Assembly (NCBI GenBank): GCA_950106755.1
Contig: OX467083.1
Span: forward strand, 285,501-349,500
Length of the DNA: 64,000 nucleotides
Reading direction: 5' to 3'
Source: Climacium dendroides
Taxonomy: Eukaryota; Streptophyta; Bryopsida; Hypnales; Climaciaceae
The translations under genes and the position numbers were made by a program. Positions within the stretch are counted from its first letter, which is position 1. Each line of letters starts with the position of its first letter. Below the pieces are notes generated by a model. The model saw only the letters and a list, made by a program, of their open reading frames with translations, searched no databases and was not told the DNA's origin. Below, in pieces: positions 22,046 through 33,653 of the stretch.

Positions 22046-25000
22046 GAAATCTTCCTTATGTAGTGATTAATCGGATCAGTATTCCTCCAGTTAGCCCTTA
22101 ATTCCTACTAAAGACCAACTTAGAATAAACCGCTTTGGAATCGTTCCCACGAGGACTCAAGGCTCACGGATCTAGGCTAACTTGGTCTAAGCGTTTCTTT
22201 TCTCTCCTATTTCCAATCCAGACCAAAGGTCCGATTCGGCTATTAGTGCCGGATGGGTTCTGGATGGGTTCCGAAAAAGTTCGGAAACCGTTCAGTTGCC
22301 CATTCTAGGATCCCTGGGTTTAAATGACAAGTGGCCAGATCCACCGTCCGGATATTTACCGTGTCCGGAAACACTGACTCTCTCTCCCACTTAACCTCTA
22401 ATACTATTGCTAACCTAACTTCAGGGACCAGAAATATCCTACTATTCCGTCACCTCATAAATCCGGAAGGCTTACCGGACCAAGTCACGTAGGGACGGTC
22501 AAGGACTACAACGACATTCTAGTACTAACCCAACATTGAGCCTCCCGTCAACCCGATGGACATCCTCGCACTTTCTTGGGTGTTACACCGAGGCTTTGAC
22601 TCCGTCTATGGGGTGAATCCCGGTATTCCAGTATTTAGATTACGTCTTACAAAACTCCCGTACCTGGAAGCTATTCCGACGTTCACACATCCTTGTACAT
22701 GAGATGGTATCCTCCCCTCAAGCTATACCGGCATCCAACGAGGTAGGACACTAACACTACCTCTGGAATAATCTGTCCGATCTCCTCATCAATCTAGTGC
22801 AAAAAGTAACCATACACACCTCGACACTTGCTAACCAAGGTAAGTTCTCAGCATCCGGAAATACACGAATGGACTTCCACATATGACATGATGCACCAAG
22901 TAGATAAGGGAATGGAATGCCTCCAAACACTTTGTATTAAGCTCAGAGGTACAACTTGAAAATCATGGTGTAAAGGACCACAATGGTCCATCAAAATCCA
23001 ACTTATACAAAACCTATCATCATCTCAAAATCACACGAAACACTCCTACTGCCCCGCTAGATTTCCGGTAATCCTCAGATCCTACATTTCCGGAGTAGTG
23101 AACGGACTCCAGCACCATTACAAGAATATACAAAACTACATCTCATTCTTTGGAGGAATTACCTCCTCTAATAAACTCTGGTAACTCCTCTTCCGGCTGC
23201 TCCCCAGAGGAAAAACACCAAAGACTCCAGCTACCAGAATAGCCCCTCCAAGACTTGGACCTATAGCGGTACCGGCATCCCTGTCTACACCCGGGGATCC
23301 GGCTACTAGCGTTCCCGGACTTCTCCATGAGTCTCTCCGAGTAAATTTTAGGCGGGGAGAGTACTGAAGGGGTTGAGTTATCCATCTGTCTGGAGGGGTT
23401 CTCGTAAGGTCTATGATTAGGTTCTCCTGGAGTAGATCCTCATTCCCCCAGGTACAATGGTACCCCAATCCAATCTTGATCCCTCGAGTGGAGGTGATAG
23501 CTCCGGAATAGGAGGTACCACCGGTGAAACCTCTGCAACAGCTGTTTCCAGAGCCACTTCTGGAACAACCTCCAGAACCTGCAATGTTTAGGTGGGAGAG
23601 GAACGAGAAGGGTCTACCAGATTCAGCTCTGCGGGTGCCAAACGCACCACTAAGTCCCGCATCTCTGCTCGCGAAGCGTCCATCCTCCTCGCCTACTGGA
23701 GCAAATATTTCACGATCGGCACCCGGTTTGAGCTTAAGGATACGTCGAAGTTGGCTTCAAATAGTTGCGCCTTGTTGATGCAATCCGCCGGTACCTCCAG
23801 GGATTTCTGGAGTTGGATAACACCTCGACTCAATGCCTCGGTCTACCGGCAGTGTTCTTTCTCCGCAATTTTGGCCTTCTCTTAGGCCATCCATAGCTTG
23901 TTCTCCAGCCGAGCGCACGTAGACTCCAACCCTTCGGCCCGTTCTCGTATACCTCAGTTCTCTATCCAGAGTGCGCCTAGCTTTATCACCATCTTCTTCT
24001 GGTCTTGAATTAGCAAATCGTTCTACTTTTCCGCCGTTACCAAAGCGTCCGTCCTCCGGAAAATGGCGTTCCGGTCGATTAGCGCCATCTTTCGGCACAC
24101 CCGTCTGAAGGTCTCCTCATAATTGTAGAGAATCTTCATGATATCGTTAGCCCGCCACACGATGTGCTGGGCCATCTTTGTAATATCCTCGTAGGGCGAC
24201 CCCCCCAACCTTTCTTCCTCCTCTTCCTCCGGTGGATTGGCCCGAGGGTGACCGGCTTCTGTCCGATTTGGCACGTTCTCCGGATTTCTCGCCTGGTTGG
24301 TCCATTCCAGAGCTTCTCTTGTCTAGTGCGCCTCTTCAATTCGCTCCGGAACGGAAGAAATCCCCGTCCCCGATGATCTCGCCATTCGCCTCGTCCGTCT
24401 CTTTAGAGGAATAGATTGCTCCTCTTCTTCCGTCTCCTCGTCATCCGGTCCGTCCCGATGAGAGGGTTCCTCCCCACCATACTATAGTGATTAGTCGGAC
24501 TAATATTCCTCTAGTTAGCCCTTAATTCTCACTAAAGGCCCACTTAGAGTAAACCGCTCCAGAATCGTTCCCACGAGGACTTGAGGCTTACAGATTCATA
24601 GGCTAACTCAATCTAAGCTTTCACTTTCTCTCCTACTTACTAATCCGGACTAGAGGTCCGCTTCCAACCACTAGTGCCGGATGGCTTCTGGACAAATCCG
24701 GAAACCGTTCAGTTGCCCCTTTCGAGATCCCTAGATTTAGGTGACGAGTGGCCAGATCCACCGTCCGGATGTTTACCATGTCCGGAAACACACACACTCT
24801 CTCTCTCTATCTCTCAACCTCTAATACTAGTGCTAAATTAACTCTTTAGGGACCGGAAGTATCCTACTATTCCGTCACCTCACAGATCCGGAATGCTTAC
24901 CGGACCAGGTCACGCAAGGATGGTCAAGGACTACAACGACATTCTAGCATTACCCTAACACCGAGCCTCCCGTCGACCGGATGGATCTCCTCGCACTCTC

Positions 25001-27160
25001 TTGGGCGTTGCGTCGGGGCTTTGACTCCGTCTATGGGGAATTCCGGCATGCGGAATTCGAGCACATCTTGCAAACTCTCGTTCACAGAAGCCTCTCAAAT
25101 ACCCTTACACCTAAGGCCGTATCCTACCCTCAAGCTATACCGACATCCAGGCGGTAGTACACTAACACTACTGTCGGAACAATCCGGCCAATCTCTCCAT
25201 CAAGCCAGTGACGTCTGAGAACCACTCACAAAGTCAACTCTTGCTACTCAAGGTAAGTTCTCAGCATCCGAAAAAGGCACGAATGGACCCACACACCCCA
25301 CAAGCATGCACCGAATACAAAAAGTAAGAGAATGGAAACCTCCAAACACTTGAATTAAGCTCAAAAAGATACAAGCTGAAAATAATGGAACGGATGTAAA
25401 TGACCACAAAGGTCCATCAAAACCTAACTTATACTAAAACTAACATCATCCTAAAAATCCCACAAAACATTCCTACTAGTCCACTAGATTTCTAGTAATC
25501 TACTAGATATTATTTTTCTGGCTTTGACGGCCGAACTCCGGTACTATCATAAAACTGCCCACTATTCCTCTGCATCCTTATCCGTGGGAGGAGTAAGGTC
25601 TTTCAACAAGTCGAGGTTAATCTGCTTCCAGCTACTCCCTGGAGAAAACAAATCAGGGCCCCTTGCTCCCCATCTTGGGACTCCCATGATATTGGTGTCC
25701 CTGTCTACACTTCGGATTCCGATTATCGGAACTTCCGGACTTCCTCGAGAATCCTTCTGGGTCTGTTTGTGACGGGAAGAAGACTGTACCGACTGGATTC
25801 CTCGAGTCTCCGGAGGAGTACTTGTAAGGTCAATGATTGAGGTCATCGGAAGGAGGTCCTCACTACCTTTGGGTACCACAGCACTCCAATCCATTCCTTC
25901 TGGTCTCCCCGGCGGTGGTGAAAGTTCCGGAATAGACGGTACCACTAGTAACACTCTTGTAACAACAGGTTCCGGAACATCACCTTTCGGAATCGTCAAG
26001 GTTTGTCTGGAAAAGGGAGGAGGAGTTACCAGATCTGACTCTGCGGGGGCCAAATACTCCATCATATCCCGCATCTCAGCCCGAGAGGGGTCCATCCATC
26101 TTGCTTGCTTCAGTAAACACTTGACAATGGGCACCCAACTCGAGCTGGCGGTTGCGTCGAAGTTAGCCTCGAACAACCGGGCTTTGTTGATATGGTCCGT
26201 CGGCACTTCCAAGGAACTCCGGAGTCGGATCACACCCTGGCACAGTGCCTCTATCTGCTGGCGGTGATCCTCTCCTATGACCCTGGCTATCTCTTAGGCT
26301 GTGTGTAGATCACTCTCCAATCTAATGCACTTAGATTCTAACTCTTGGACTCGTTCCATCAAGGTCCGTTTCTCCACTCGTAAAGCGCCCAACTCCGTCA
26401 CCAACTGCTTTTGTTCCTCTATCAAAAAGGCGTTTTGTTTCTCCGCCGCCACCAATGCGTCCATCCTCCAGAAGATGGCTTTCCGGTCGGTCAGTGCCAT
26501 CTTCCGACACACCCGCTTAAGGGTCTCCTCATAGTTGTAGAGAACCTTCATGAGATCGTCCGCCCGCCATACGATGTGTTGGGCCATTTCTGCAATATCT
26601 TCTATAGGCAATCCTCCTAATTGGAGTTTAGTTCTCTCTCCCTCCTCTGCCTCCGTAAGTCTGGTCCAGAAGGGTCCGGCCTCGGTCTGAGTGGGACCAA
26701 CTTGCGGCTGCACAGGTCCGACTTCTTGTGGAAAAGATCTGGCTTCTTGCAGAGCAGATCCGGTTTCTTCCTTCCAGTCCAGAACTTCCTCCTTTAGTGA
26801 CTCCGGCGCAGGAGGATCCTCCGTTGGCCTTGCCAGTGGAGTCCTCTGCCGCCGGGCCTTTTTCGCCAGAGGAGTGGTGTGACAACTCATACTTTTGATT
26901 TTTTTTCGATTACCTTTTCAGTGGAACGGAAACTAGAAATAGGTATCCGGATCCAGCTAAAGGGAGGAAGATAAATCAAAAATAGTCACAAGAGAACCTT
27001 ACAGAATTAATCCGGTTCTAGGTAGAAGCGGACCGGATTGGATTTCCAACCGGAAGGGAATTCTAACCGGATTCTCCTTGACCGGATTGGAGAGAACCGG
27101 ATGACAAGGACCGGACCAGATGTCCGACCTGTCATAATGACCAGTCTAGGGCATCAGGAC

Positions 27161-27168
27161 TATATAAG
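27161..27168 (+). promoter_or_regulatory. TATA box for the B1 LTR gene
   Basis: TATATAAG lies about 315 bp upstream of the B1 start codon and is conserved at 61283-61290 in B2. A roughly 300-nt leader would follow. Its position fits a core promoter for the LTR gene. Confidence 0.5.
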
Positions 27169-27475
27169 GCCTGACCCTATCCATTTTCAGGTCTCTGGTT
27201 TTCACGTGTTGTCGTTTCCTGTCTTAGCGCCTGAGCTTTTCCGTTTACGGCGGCGAGGAGCGGAGAGTACGAGAGGGCCAGGTAGTGAGTAAGAGGTGTG
27301 AGACGGAGAGATCGCCTCCGAGCACGTGTGGGTGAGACTTGAGCGCGAGCGGATACGGAACGGTGAGAGGCTCAGAGTGTGAGAGCGTAAGGAGGTTGGT
27401 TTGCAGGTGGAGCGTAAAATCAGAGTGTGAGCGCTCCCTCGTTAAAAGAGAGTGAATGCGAGTAGAGCCGCCCTC

Positions 27476-29072
27476 ATGCCGCAGCTGAACCGGAAGAGAC
27501 CAGGCTCTAGCACCCCACCCCCGAGTGAAGTGAAGTTGAAAAAGGTAGTTTCGGTCATGCCAACCAAGGAACCGGAACAGGGAGGACTTAGCATCCATGG
27601 GTTGTCAGGGATTAGCCTTGAAACCTTGGGGTTTCAAGGATGAGAGGATGATTAGGGAGCTTCTGGGTGGCGTATCGAACGAGTTCGATAACACCCTGAG
27701 AGGGAATCCGGTTCAGTGGACCGAGGATTTGTAGCGAGCCATCTACAGATTTTGGACGGGAGGACTCGGGCTTGCCAACCGGAAGGATGATTACATCCAG
27801 GGCAAGTTCGGAAGTGTCGTGAATTCGAAGGATGGCTACACAGTAGAAGACTGTATCAATGATCGGGAGCGTCGCTTGCTACAGTTCCTCGTTCCGGTCT
27901 TACATCCGGAAAAGCCGCCTAGGGTAACCATCACCTTGGATAACACAATCTTCAAAGCGCTGTGCGGAAACCGGAAAGTAGACTGGGGCCGGGTCTTCTT
28001 CGATCTGGTGTCCCAGCTTACTACAAGAGTGGGGAAAAGTAGGGCTACCCCACTGTGCCCTTACGTGTACCACCTCTACCAGCAACAGGAACTGCTGATG
28101 GAAGTGGAGATGAAGGTTTGGAAGGCCCAGGAGCGGACCATGAAGTATGGTGAATCCGAGTCTGACCAGGAAGCGGATTCCGGGAACGAAACCGAGGAGG
28201 AGGAGGAAGAAGAGGAAGAGGAGGAACCGCAGTTCACCTCCAAGAGGCAGAAGACCACACCGACCCGGAATCGAAGAACGCCTCCGGTTCAAGCCCGGCT
28301 GCGCAAGAAGGAGGCTCCAACCAGACCGGATATGCCATCCGGATCGGGAACCAGAGATCCATTCGACGAGTTGGTTGGGATACTCTGCGGAATCCGGGCG
28401 GATTGGGAAATCAAGAAGCGGACGATCGGGGAGATCGCGGAATTGATTGGAGCGGATCCGGACAATCAGCTACCACTCCGGGTAGCTGAGAGTGTCATCA
28501 ATCCGGATGAGCTCCGGAAGATGAAGGCAGAAAGCAAGCGGCAGCACGATGAGGTTGACACCCTCAAAGCCGAGCTTTTTGCCTTGCTCGAGAACGCCAC
28601 CGCGACAAGAGAGATGGCAGAGGAAATGAAGAAGCTAGCCGCGGAGGTGAAGGATGTGCTTGGAGGACCCGAAGCCGCGATCACCAAGGCGCGCCTATTT
28701 GAAGAGGAGGTGCACAAGGAAAAGAAGATATCCGGAACAAGGGTGGTGCACATCCTCACCGATTTTGAGGAGCAGATGGAGAAGCTCTTGTCCAAGGCAC
28801 AGGAGTCAGCGGACCGGATCGTGGAGAGCAGCCAGAAGTTGATAGAGATTCCAGTCCAACTCTCTGAACTTTCACTTCCGGACTTGTTTCCGGAAGAGGA
28901 AGCTCAGGAACCGGGGAAGAACAAGACACTCCAATCCAACAGGGCACATAAGAAGACGCCCTCGACCGGACCGCAGTCGATCGACTTAGACTCCCCGGAA
29001 ACTGATGAAGATCGCCCGGCTCCACCTCCGGATGGGGAATGGAACCGGAATCTAACTGAAGTGTTCGAGTAG
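27476..29072 (+). pseudogene. B1 LTR gene, near-intact
   Basis: The start is ATG 27476 (MPQLNRKRPGSSTPPPSE). Compared with B2, B1 has a 10-bp deletion near 27577 that shifts the frame, and one TGG-to-TAG stop near 27731; from 27819 to 29069 it is open for 417 codons. That part shows GYTVEDCINDRERRLLQFLV, the TLDNTIFKAL block, VDWGRVFFDL, PLCPYVYHLYQQQ, an acidic run at about 28190-28230, a basic patch, then a helical region with ITKARLFEEEVHKEKKISG and a Pro/Ser-rich end. The final TAG is CAG in B2, where the frame runs about 50 codons further. Layout equals the A, C and D genes. I see no enzyme motif; a gag-like or RNA-binding structural role is possible. Confidence 0.75.
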
Positions 29073-29278
29073 TTGGAGAGACTTGACGAGAGTCCTACCA
29101 TCGGATCTCAAGTATACGAGGCAGAATAGGAAGTGTTGTAGAAGTAGGAGTTATAAAGCAGGAACCGGATTGATAGAATATGAACCGGAATAGAATCCGG
29201 TTAGGATAAGGTAGAACCGGATTGTTAGCGCCTTCAGAAGCGGAAATCGTGTATTCACTTTTTGCTTTTTGCTTTTTG

Positions 29279-29286
29279 TATATAAA
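29279..29286 (+). promoter_or_regulatory. Second TATA box in the B1 LTR
   Basis: TATATAAA lies about 200 bp after the LTR gene, conserved in B2 at 63385-63392. It could start the full-length retrotransposon RNA, leaving the upstream TATA for the LTR gene. Inferred from position and conservation only. Confidence 0.45.
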
Positions 29287-32200
29287 ACAGTCTCTGAGCT
29301 GGAGATTGGGAGAGTTCTTTTGGCACTTCTTTGTGTACTTTCCATTTATCCGGCTTTTGTGTGTTTTTCCCGAGTGTTGGCAGGAGTACACGGAGTTGGA
29401 GTAAGGGGGTATGTACGGGTGTGTTGGTAGAGTTCTTACTTTGATGTGTCTTTTCAGTTCTAAGTACATGTGAGTGGGTCATAAAGAGTTAGGAGTGGAT
29501 TCCAGATCCTCAGCATCTGCAGAAGCTTTGCATTCCGAGTAAGAAAGTCGTTGATTAGACTAGGCGGATAGGGAGGGATTCCTTAACTGCGCTAGAACTC
29601 CTGGGTGGAAAATCCAGTTGAGTGTCCTGACTCCTGTGAGGTCTTGCCACTATTGTTGGTGAACGGAAGAACTTTGTAGAGGTTGGAACGGACGGGTGCA
29701 CTTGTAGCCACCTAACTTTGTACGGAACGGATTCAGCATCAAGGTCGTTGTAGTATGAGAGAATCGTACGGGAGGTCTTTGTGTGACCTGTGATCCGGAT
29801 TGCTGTGAAGGACCAAACCGGATTCGGATTAGTTAGGGAATTAGCGGATAGGAGAGTGGGTCTTCAGCCACTATAAGTCACGGAAGGAGTGGTGGGCCTA
29901 CCACTTTCAAAAGCAAGTGGCGAACCCTTTGATGGTAAAACAGAGGCAAAACTAAACCGGGTTTAGGAAGGCTGGACCGGAACGGATCCCCCCAGGAGGA
30001 CATTTAGGACCGGAAGTTGGAGGGTCCAGAATTGGGAAGTTAGTCAATAAACCGGAAAACTAGTGAAATCGGAATTAGTATAAAAGCTAGTCGTAGTCTT
30101 CCGGTGGGTTTTTGGATGTTCCGGTTTCAGAGGTAGAACCGGAAGTTAGAATTTAAGGGTTAATTGGGTGTAGCTCCTTGTTAGGGTTAGCTACTTCACA
30201 GGATCTCGTGGGTTCGATTTGTAGGGTCATTTTGTTATGCTCTAGAGTGATTTTTGTGAGTATAATAGGAAAATTGCTTCCTCTGTGCTGCGACAAGTGG
30301 GCGGCTCCTCATTATCCGTCTCCTCATCATCCGATCCTTCCCAGGGAGAAGGTTCTTCTCCTCCGTACTTTTGGAGCTGAACCAACTCCTAATAGGCAAT
30401 CTCCTCGTTTGTCTTGAATAGAGAGTGGTAGAAATACAGGTGGGAGATATAAGCCGGAAGAGGGCTCCCACCCTTCTTCCCTTGCCGGAAGGAATGCACA
30501 CGGTCTCTTATCAATTCGTGGATGACGGATGCCCAATCCATCATCAGTTTACCTTGAAGACTCCCTAGGATGGCGGAAGCCACCTTGGCTACCACTCGCC
30601 TTGGCTTGGTCGGGTGAAGGATAGGGTTGAGAAACGCTACCACATCCCGAGACTCCGAATTCACCAAGTTGGAAACCTGGTGACCATCCTTCAGGTTGGC
30701 CTCCACCCGAAATTCGCCCTCCATGCACTCTCCATGACCTTGTCCGGCGCCATCCAGAACTTGTAGACAGCCCTCCACTCGTTGGTCGTCCACAGTTCTA
30801 GCTTTGTCCGGAGAGTGGTATCCAAAATACCGCTTTCCGGACGAAGCAAGTCTGACACTAAACTCTCCTCTCGGATGCCCTAGGGAACATCCATCAAACC
30901 CTCACACCCCATGTTGGTGAGGTTCTGTCGTAGGCGCTCCAACCGGACCTCATCGGTTGGAATTTTTGGCACCACTCGCATTACTGGAATTGTCCTCGGC
31001 CAGGGCGGTGGCGGTGGCATGGCATCGTCTGAGTCCTCTGGCTCCTCCCTCAGTTTACGCTGGCTCGCCCTAGAAGACATCACGCTCACAAGAAAACCTC
31101 GCACAATCTCTCCCTACCCCTCTTGCTCACAAAGATTCACTCCGGAATCCCCTACACGATCGCAACTCACACAGTCCCTCAGTCTACCGAAAATTTGTAA
31201 GAGCTGGAAAGGCGGAAAACGCAGATGTAAGAGAATAAGAAAGCAATCGTGCCTTCCGTCGGCTACAATTCTCTTTTTATACTGGACGGACGGACGGTCG
31301 GATGAAAGTACGGGATAGGTTTTGGCGGCAAAAACCTAACCCTAGTACGGATCCAGTTTCCAGCTTTTAGGGCCGGCACCGTCATCCGATTTTCAAAACT
31401 TTCTAAGGATCCAGAATTAGTTTTTTTTTTACACCTAATGGAATTTTTCCGGATCCGGAGATCCGGTATAACTGCATTTTTCTAATTTCCTATGAGAACT
31501 CAAAAACTTTCTTCTTTAAGGGAATAGTTTTTGAGATTTCCCGTCAAATGCTAGTGTTTTGGGTCTAGCATGTGGGATCACATTCCCACACATACTGCTG
31601 GAGCTGAACCAGCTTCGCATAGGTCGTCTCCTCATTTTCCTTGAGCAAGGAATGGTAGGCGTACAAGTGGGAGACATAAGCCGGAAGGGGGCTCCCACCT
31701 TTCTTCCCCTTCCGGAGAGAATGTACAAGGTCCTCCACCACATCGAAGATAATGAACGCCCAGTCCACCATCATCTTCCCTTGGAGGCTTCCCAAGATGA
31801 TGGAGGTTATCTTGGCCACCACCCGCTTCGGCTTGGTTGGGTGGAAGATAGGATTAAGAAATGCTACCACATCCCGGGATTCTTGTCTTATTAGATCCGA
31901 AACCTGGTAACCCTCCTTTGGATTTGCTGCTATTTGGAACTCATCCTCCATGTACTCCGGTTTCTTCTCCATCACTTTGACCGCCGCCACCCAGAACCGA
32001 TAGACGGCTCCCCACTCGTCCACTGTCTATTGCTCCAGCTTCGCACGAAGGGTGGTATCCAAAATACCGCTCTCTGGCCGCAGTAGATCTGCCACCAAGC
32101 TCTCCTCCCGGATGCCCCAAGGGACATCCATTAATCCCATGCACCCCATGTTAGTGAGATTCTTTTGGAGGCGATCCATCCGGACCTCGTCAGTCAGGAT

Positions 32201-32864
32201 TTCCGGCACCACTCGCAGCACTGGAATCGCCTTCATCCGCGGTGGCGGCGCCGGAGCTGGTTCCTCCAACTCCTCCGGTTCCTCTCTCAACCTGCGCCGC
32301 ATCGCCCTGGAAGTCATGGCGCACACAAGGAACCTCGCACAATCTCTCCCTAGCTCTCTTACTCACAGAAGATCACTCTAGAGCCCACCTGCACGATCGC
32401 AACTCACACAGTCTTTCAATCTACCGGAAGTTCCAAGAGTTGGAAAGAAGAGAACGGAAAGCAAGGTAAATGCAAAGAAGCAAGAAAGCAACTGTGCCAT
32501 CTACCGGCTACAGTCCCTTTTTTATATTGGTCCAGACAAATGGATGATCGGACGGATGGATGGAAGTCCGGGAGAGATTTCGGCAGAAAGCCTAACCCTT
32601 GTACGGCTTGCAGCTCCGATTTTTAGGGCCGACGCCGTCATCCGGTTTTTGGAACTTTTTAGGGTTCCAGAATTAAGTTTTTTTACGCCTAATAGGATAT
32701 CTCCGGATCCAGAGTTCCGGTATTTCCTAAATCCTCCTAATCCCCTATTAGACTTCAAAACTTTCCTATTTAAAGGAATAAATTTTAAATTTTCCCAACT
32801 AATGCTAGTTTCTTGTGTCTAACATGTGGAATCACACTCCCACAACAAAGCTTTAAATAAAAAG

Positions 32865-33653
32865 CTATATAATACAAACTAAATTTTTTTCTATAAGTTT
32901 GTGATTTAGAGAACATACTTGCATTGCATGCCACCAATTTCCTGTTGTAGGAGTTGAATATATTTTTTCCCTTGAACCTTCTTGTTGTGGTATTATTAAT
33001 GGTCGTAGAATAAAATTTTCGGCCACAACAGGAGTTTCCAATGCAATAATTGGATCCCGATAATTTAAAACATTTCCTTCGATTTCTTCTTTTTTCCATC
33101 CATCTCCTTCATTGTAGAAAGCTTTTTCGTAGTTTTGAACATCGTTAGGTGATTTCACTATAACATCTTCTAATTTGAATGATGGGTGGAACAACACTTG
33201 TTTGAACAACCTATCTATGTCATTGTTAGATAAGCCCCCTCCTTTTTACATGTTCTAATCCAATTGACAAGACTAAAAGTTGAATCATATGCAGACAAAG
33301 TAGATTCACTTTGATCAAAATAAATGAAATCATCTATTTCTATGTCATCATCAATTAGCTCATCCAAATTTAATTCTAAAGGATCATTTGGTCCATGTGT
33401 TGCATTCATTTCTAAAGGTACATCATTTTCAGAGGTTTGACTTGAATGCGGAGGTTCACGTAATTATTGGTTCTCTAATTTCTGCAACATGATTCATTGT
33501 TGTTGATGGATACATAGGAATCTGGAGTTGTTGTACAGGATGTTTTAAGTTTCCTATGCATATTAGTTTATGTGTAGATATAGATCTTTTATGTTTGAAT
33601 GGACCAGCACCACATCCATCACACCAAAAAGATTCCATTATGCTATCTAACAA
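32865..33653 (-). pseudogene. Plavaka-like CACTA transposase, N-terminal fragment
   Basis: Minus-strand pieces (33653-33456, 33409-33215, 33209-32865), joined by frameshifts, give a zinc-finger-like start (FWCDGCGAGPFKHKRSISTH), an acidic stretch (LIDDDIEIDDFIYFDQSES), then NNDIDRLFKQVLFHPSFKLE, a spacer with GWKKEEIEG, LNYRDPIIALETP, ENFILRPLI, and a GNWWHAMQ block. The order finger, acidic, YRDP, WW-MQ is how I remember Plavaka-type proteins, a CACTA-related group best known from fungi; this is from memory, not a search. The gypsy/A4 element inserted right after the last segment, so the catalytic core is missing. Alternative: another DNA-transposon family with a similar lead domain. Confidence 0.45.

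Larger units (their letters stand above)
26878..30295 (+). mobile_element. B1: solo-LTR-like B unit inserted in A3
   Basis: The unit starts TGTGACAACTCATAC and ends CTCTGTGCTGCGACA, flanked by AGTGG at 26873-26877 and 30296-30300, for 3418 bp. There are no direct terminal repeats. Its 5' end can fold back: TGTGAC with GTCACA (26985-26990) and TTTTGATTT with AAATCAAAA. It holds a TATA box (27161), the B-type LTR gene and a second TATA box (29279). B1 is the youngest layer of this part of the nest, since nothing is inserted in it. B2 at 60999 is a second copy. Confidence 0.9.
25562..31080 (-). pseudogene. A3 LTR gene, split by B1
   Basis: The frame starts at ATG 31080-31078 (MSSRASQRKLREEPEDSDD) and ends at the stop at 25562-25564. 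N-terminal domain motifs include NMGCEGLMDVP, ILDTTLRTKL and SPLPAYISHLYFYHSLF. B1 entered the acidic linker after DDEETDNEEPP. Beyond B1 the frame is open for long stretches: RADDLMKVLYNYEETLKRV, RKAIFWRMDALVAAEKQN, a long heptad-like region to about 26300, then INKARLFEANFDATASSS, and a Pro/Ser-rich tail ending in DKDAEE. Stops and frameshifts affect mainly the N-terminal part. The second half is among the cleanest copies in the window. Biochemical function is unknown. Confidence 0.7.
24483..31590 (-). mobile_element. A3: solo-LTR-like A unit inserted in A4
   Basis: The minus-strand unit starts at 31590 (TGTGGGAATGTGATCCCACA) and ends at 24483 (CGACTAATCACTATA, the last bases decayed from CTACA). 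CATAC is duplicated at 24478-24482 and 31591-31595. It is interrupted by B1 (26878-30295 with AGTGG duplicated); the remaining length is about 3.69 kb. There are no direct terminal repeats and no internal retrotransposon region, which is what recombination between two LTRs leaves behind. Confidence 0.85.
23143..32317 (-). pseudogene. A4 LTR gene, broken and split by A3
   Basis: The frame starts at ATG 32317-32315 (MTSRAMRRRLREEPEE). The N-terminal domain contains MGCMGLMDVPWGIREE, ILDTTLRAKL, a VAFLNPIFHPTKPKRVVAK block, VDWAFIIFDVVEDL and SPLPAYVSHLYAYHSLL. It breaks at the A3 insertion just after LVQLQQY and resumes below 24478 with GGEEPSHRDGPDDEETEEEE, followed by a coiled-coil region with RRTDALVTAEK and the INKAQLFEANFD motif. 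At least four stops and a late frameshift are present. The N-terminal half is one of the best preserved of its family here, with a single stop. No catalytic motif is seen; a structural or nucleic-acid-binding role is only a guess. Confidence 0.7.
22059..32844 (-). mobile_element. A4: 5' LTR of the gypsy element, A family
   Basis: Read on the minus strand, the LTR starts at 32844 with TGTGGGAGTGTGATTCCACA and ends at 22059 with AATCACTACA, followed by a tRNA-Asp primer-binding site. Unit A3 is inserted at 24483-31590 with CATAC duplicated on both sides; without it A4 is about 3.67 kb. It contains a 5' promoter-like region with a TATA-like site, the LTR gene, and a ~1-kb 3' region with a second TATA-like site. 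The upstream flank (32845 on) is a transposase-like gene. The matching 3' LTR is not in the window, so the retrotransposon's own target duplication cannot be tested. Confidence 0.8.
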
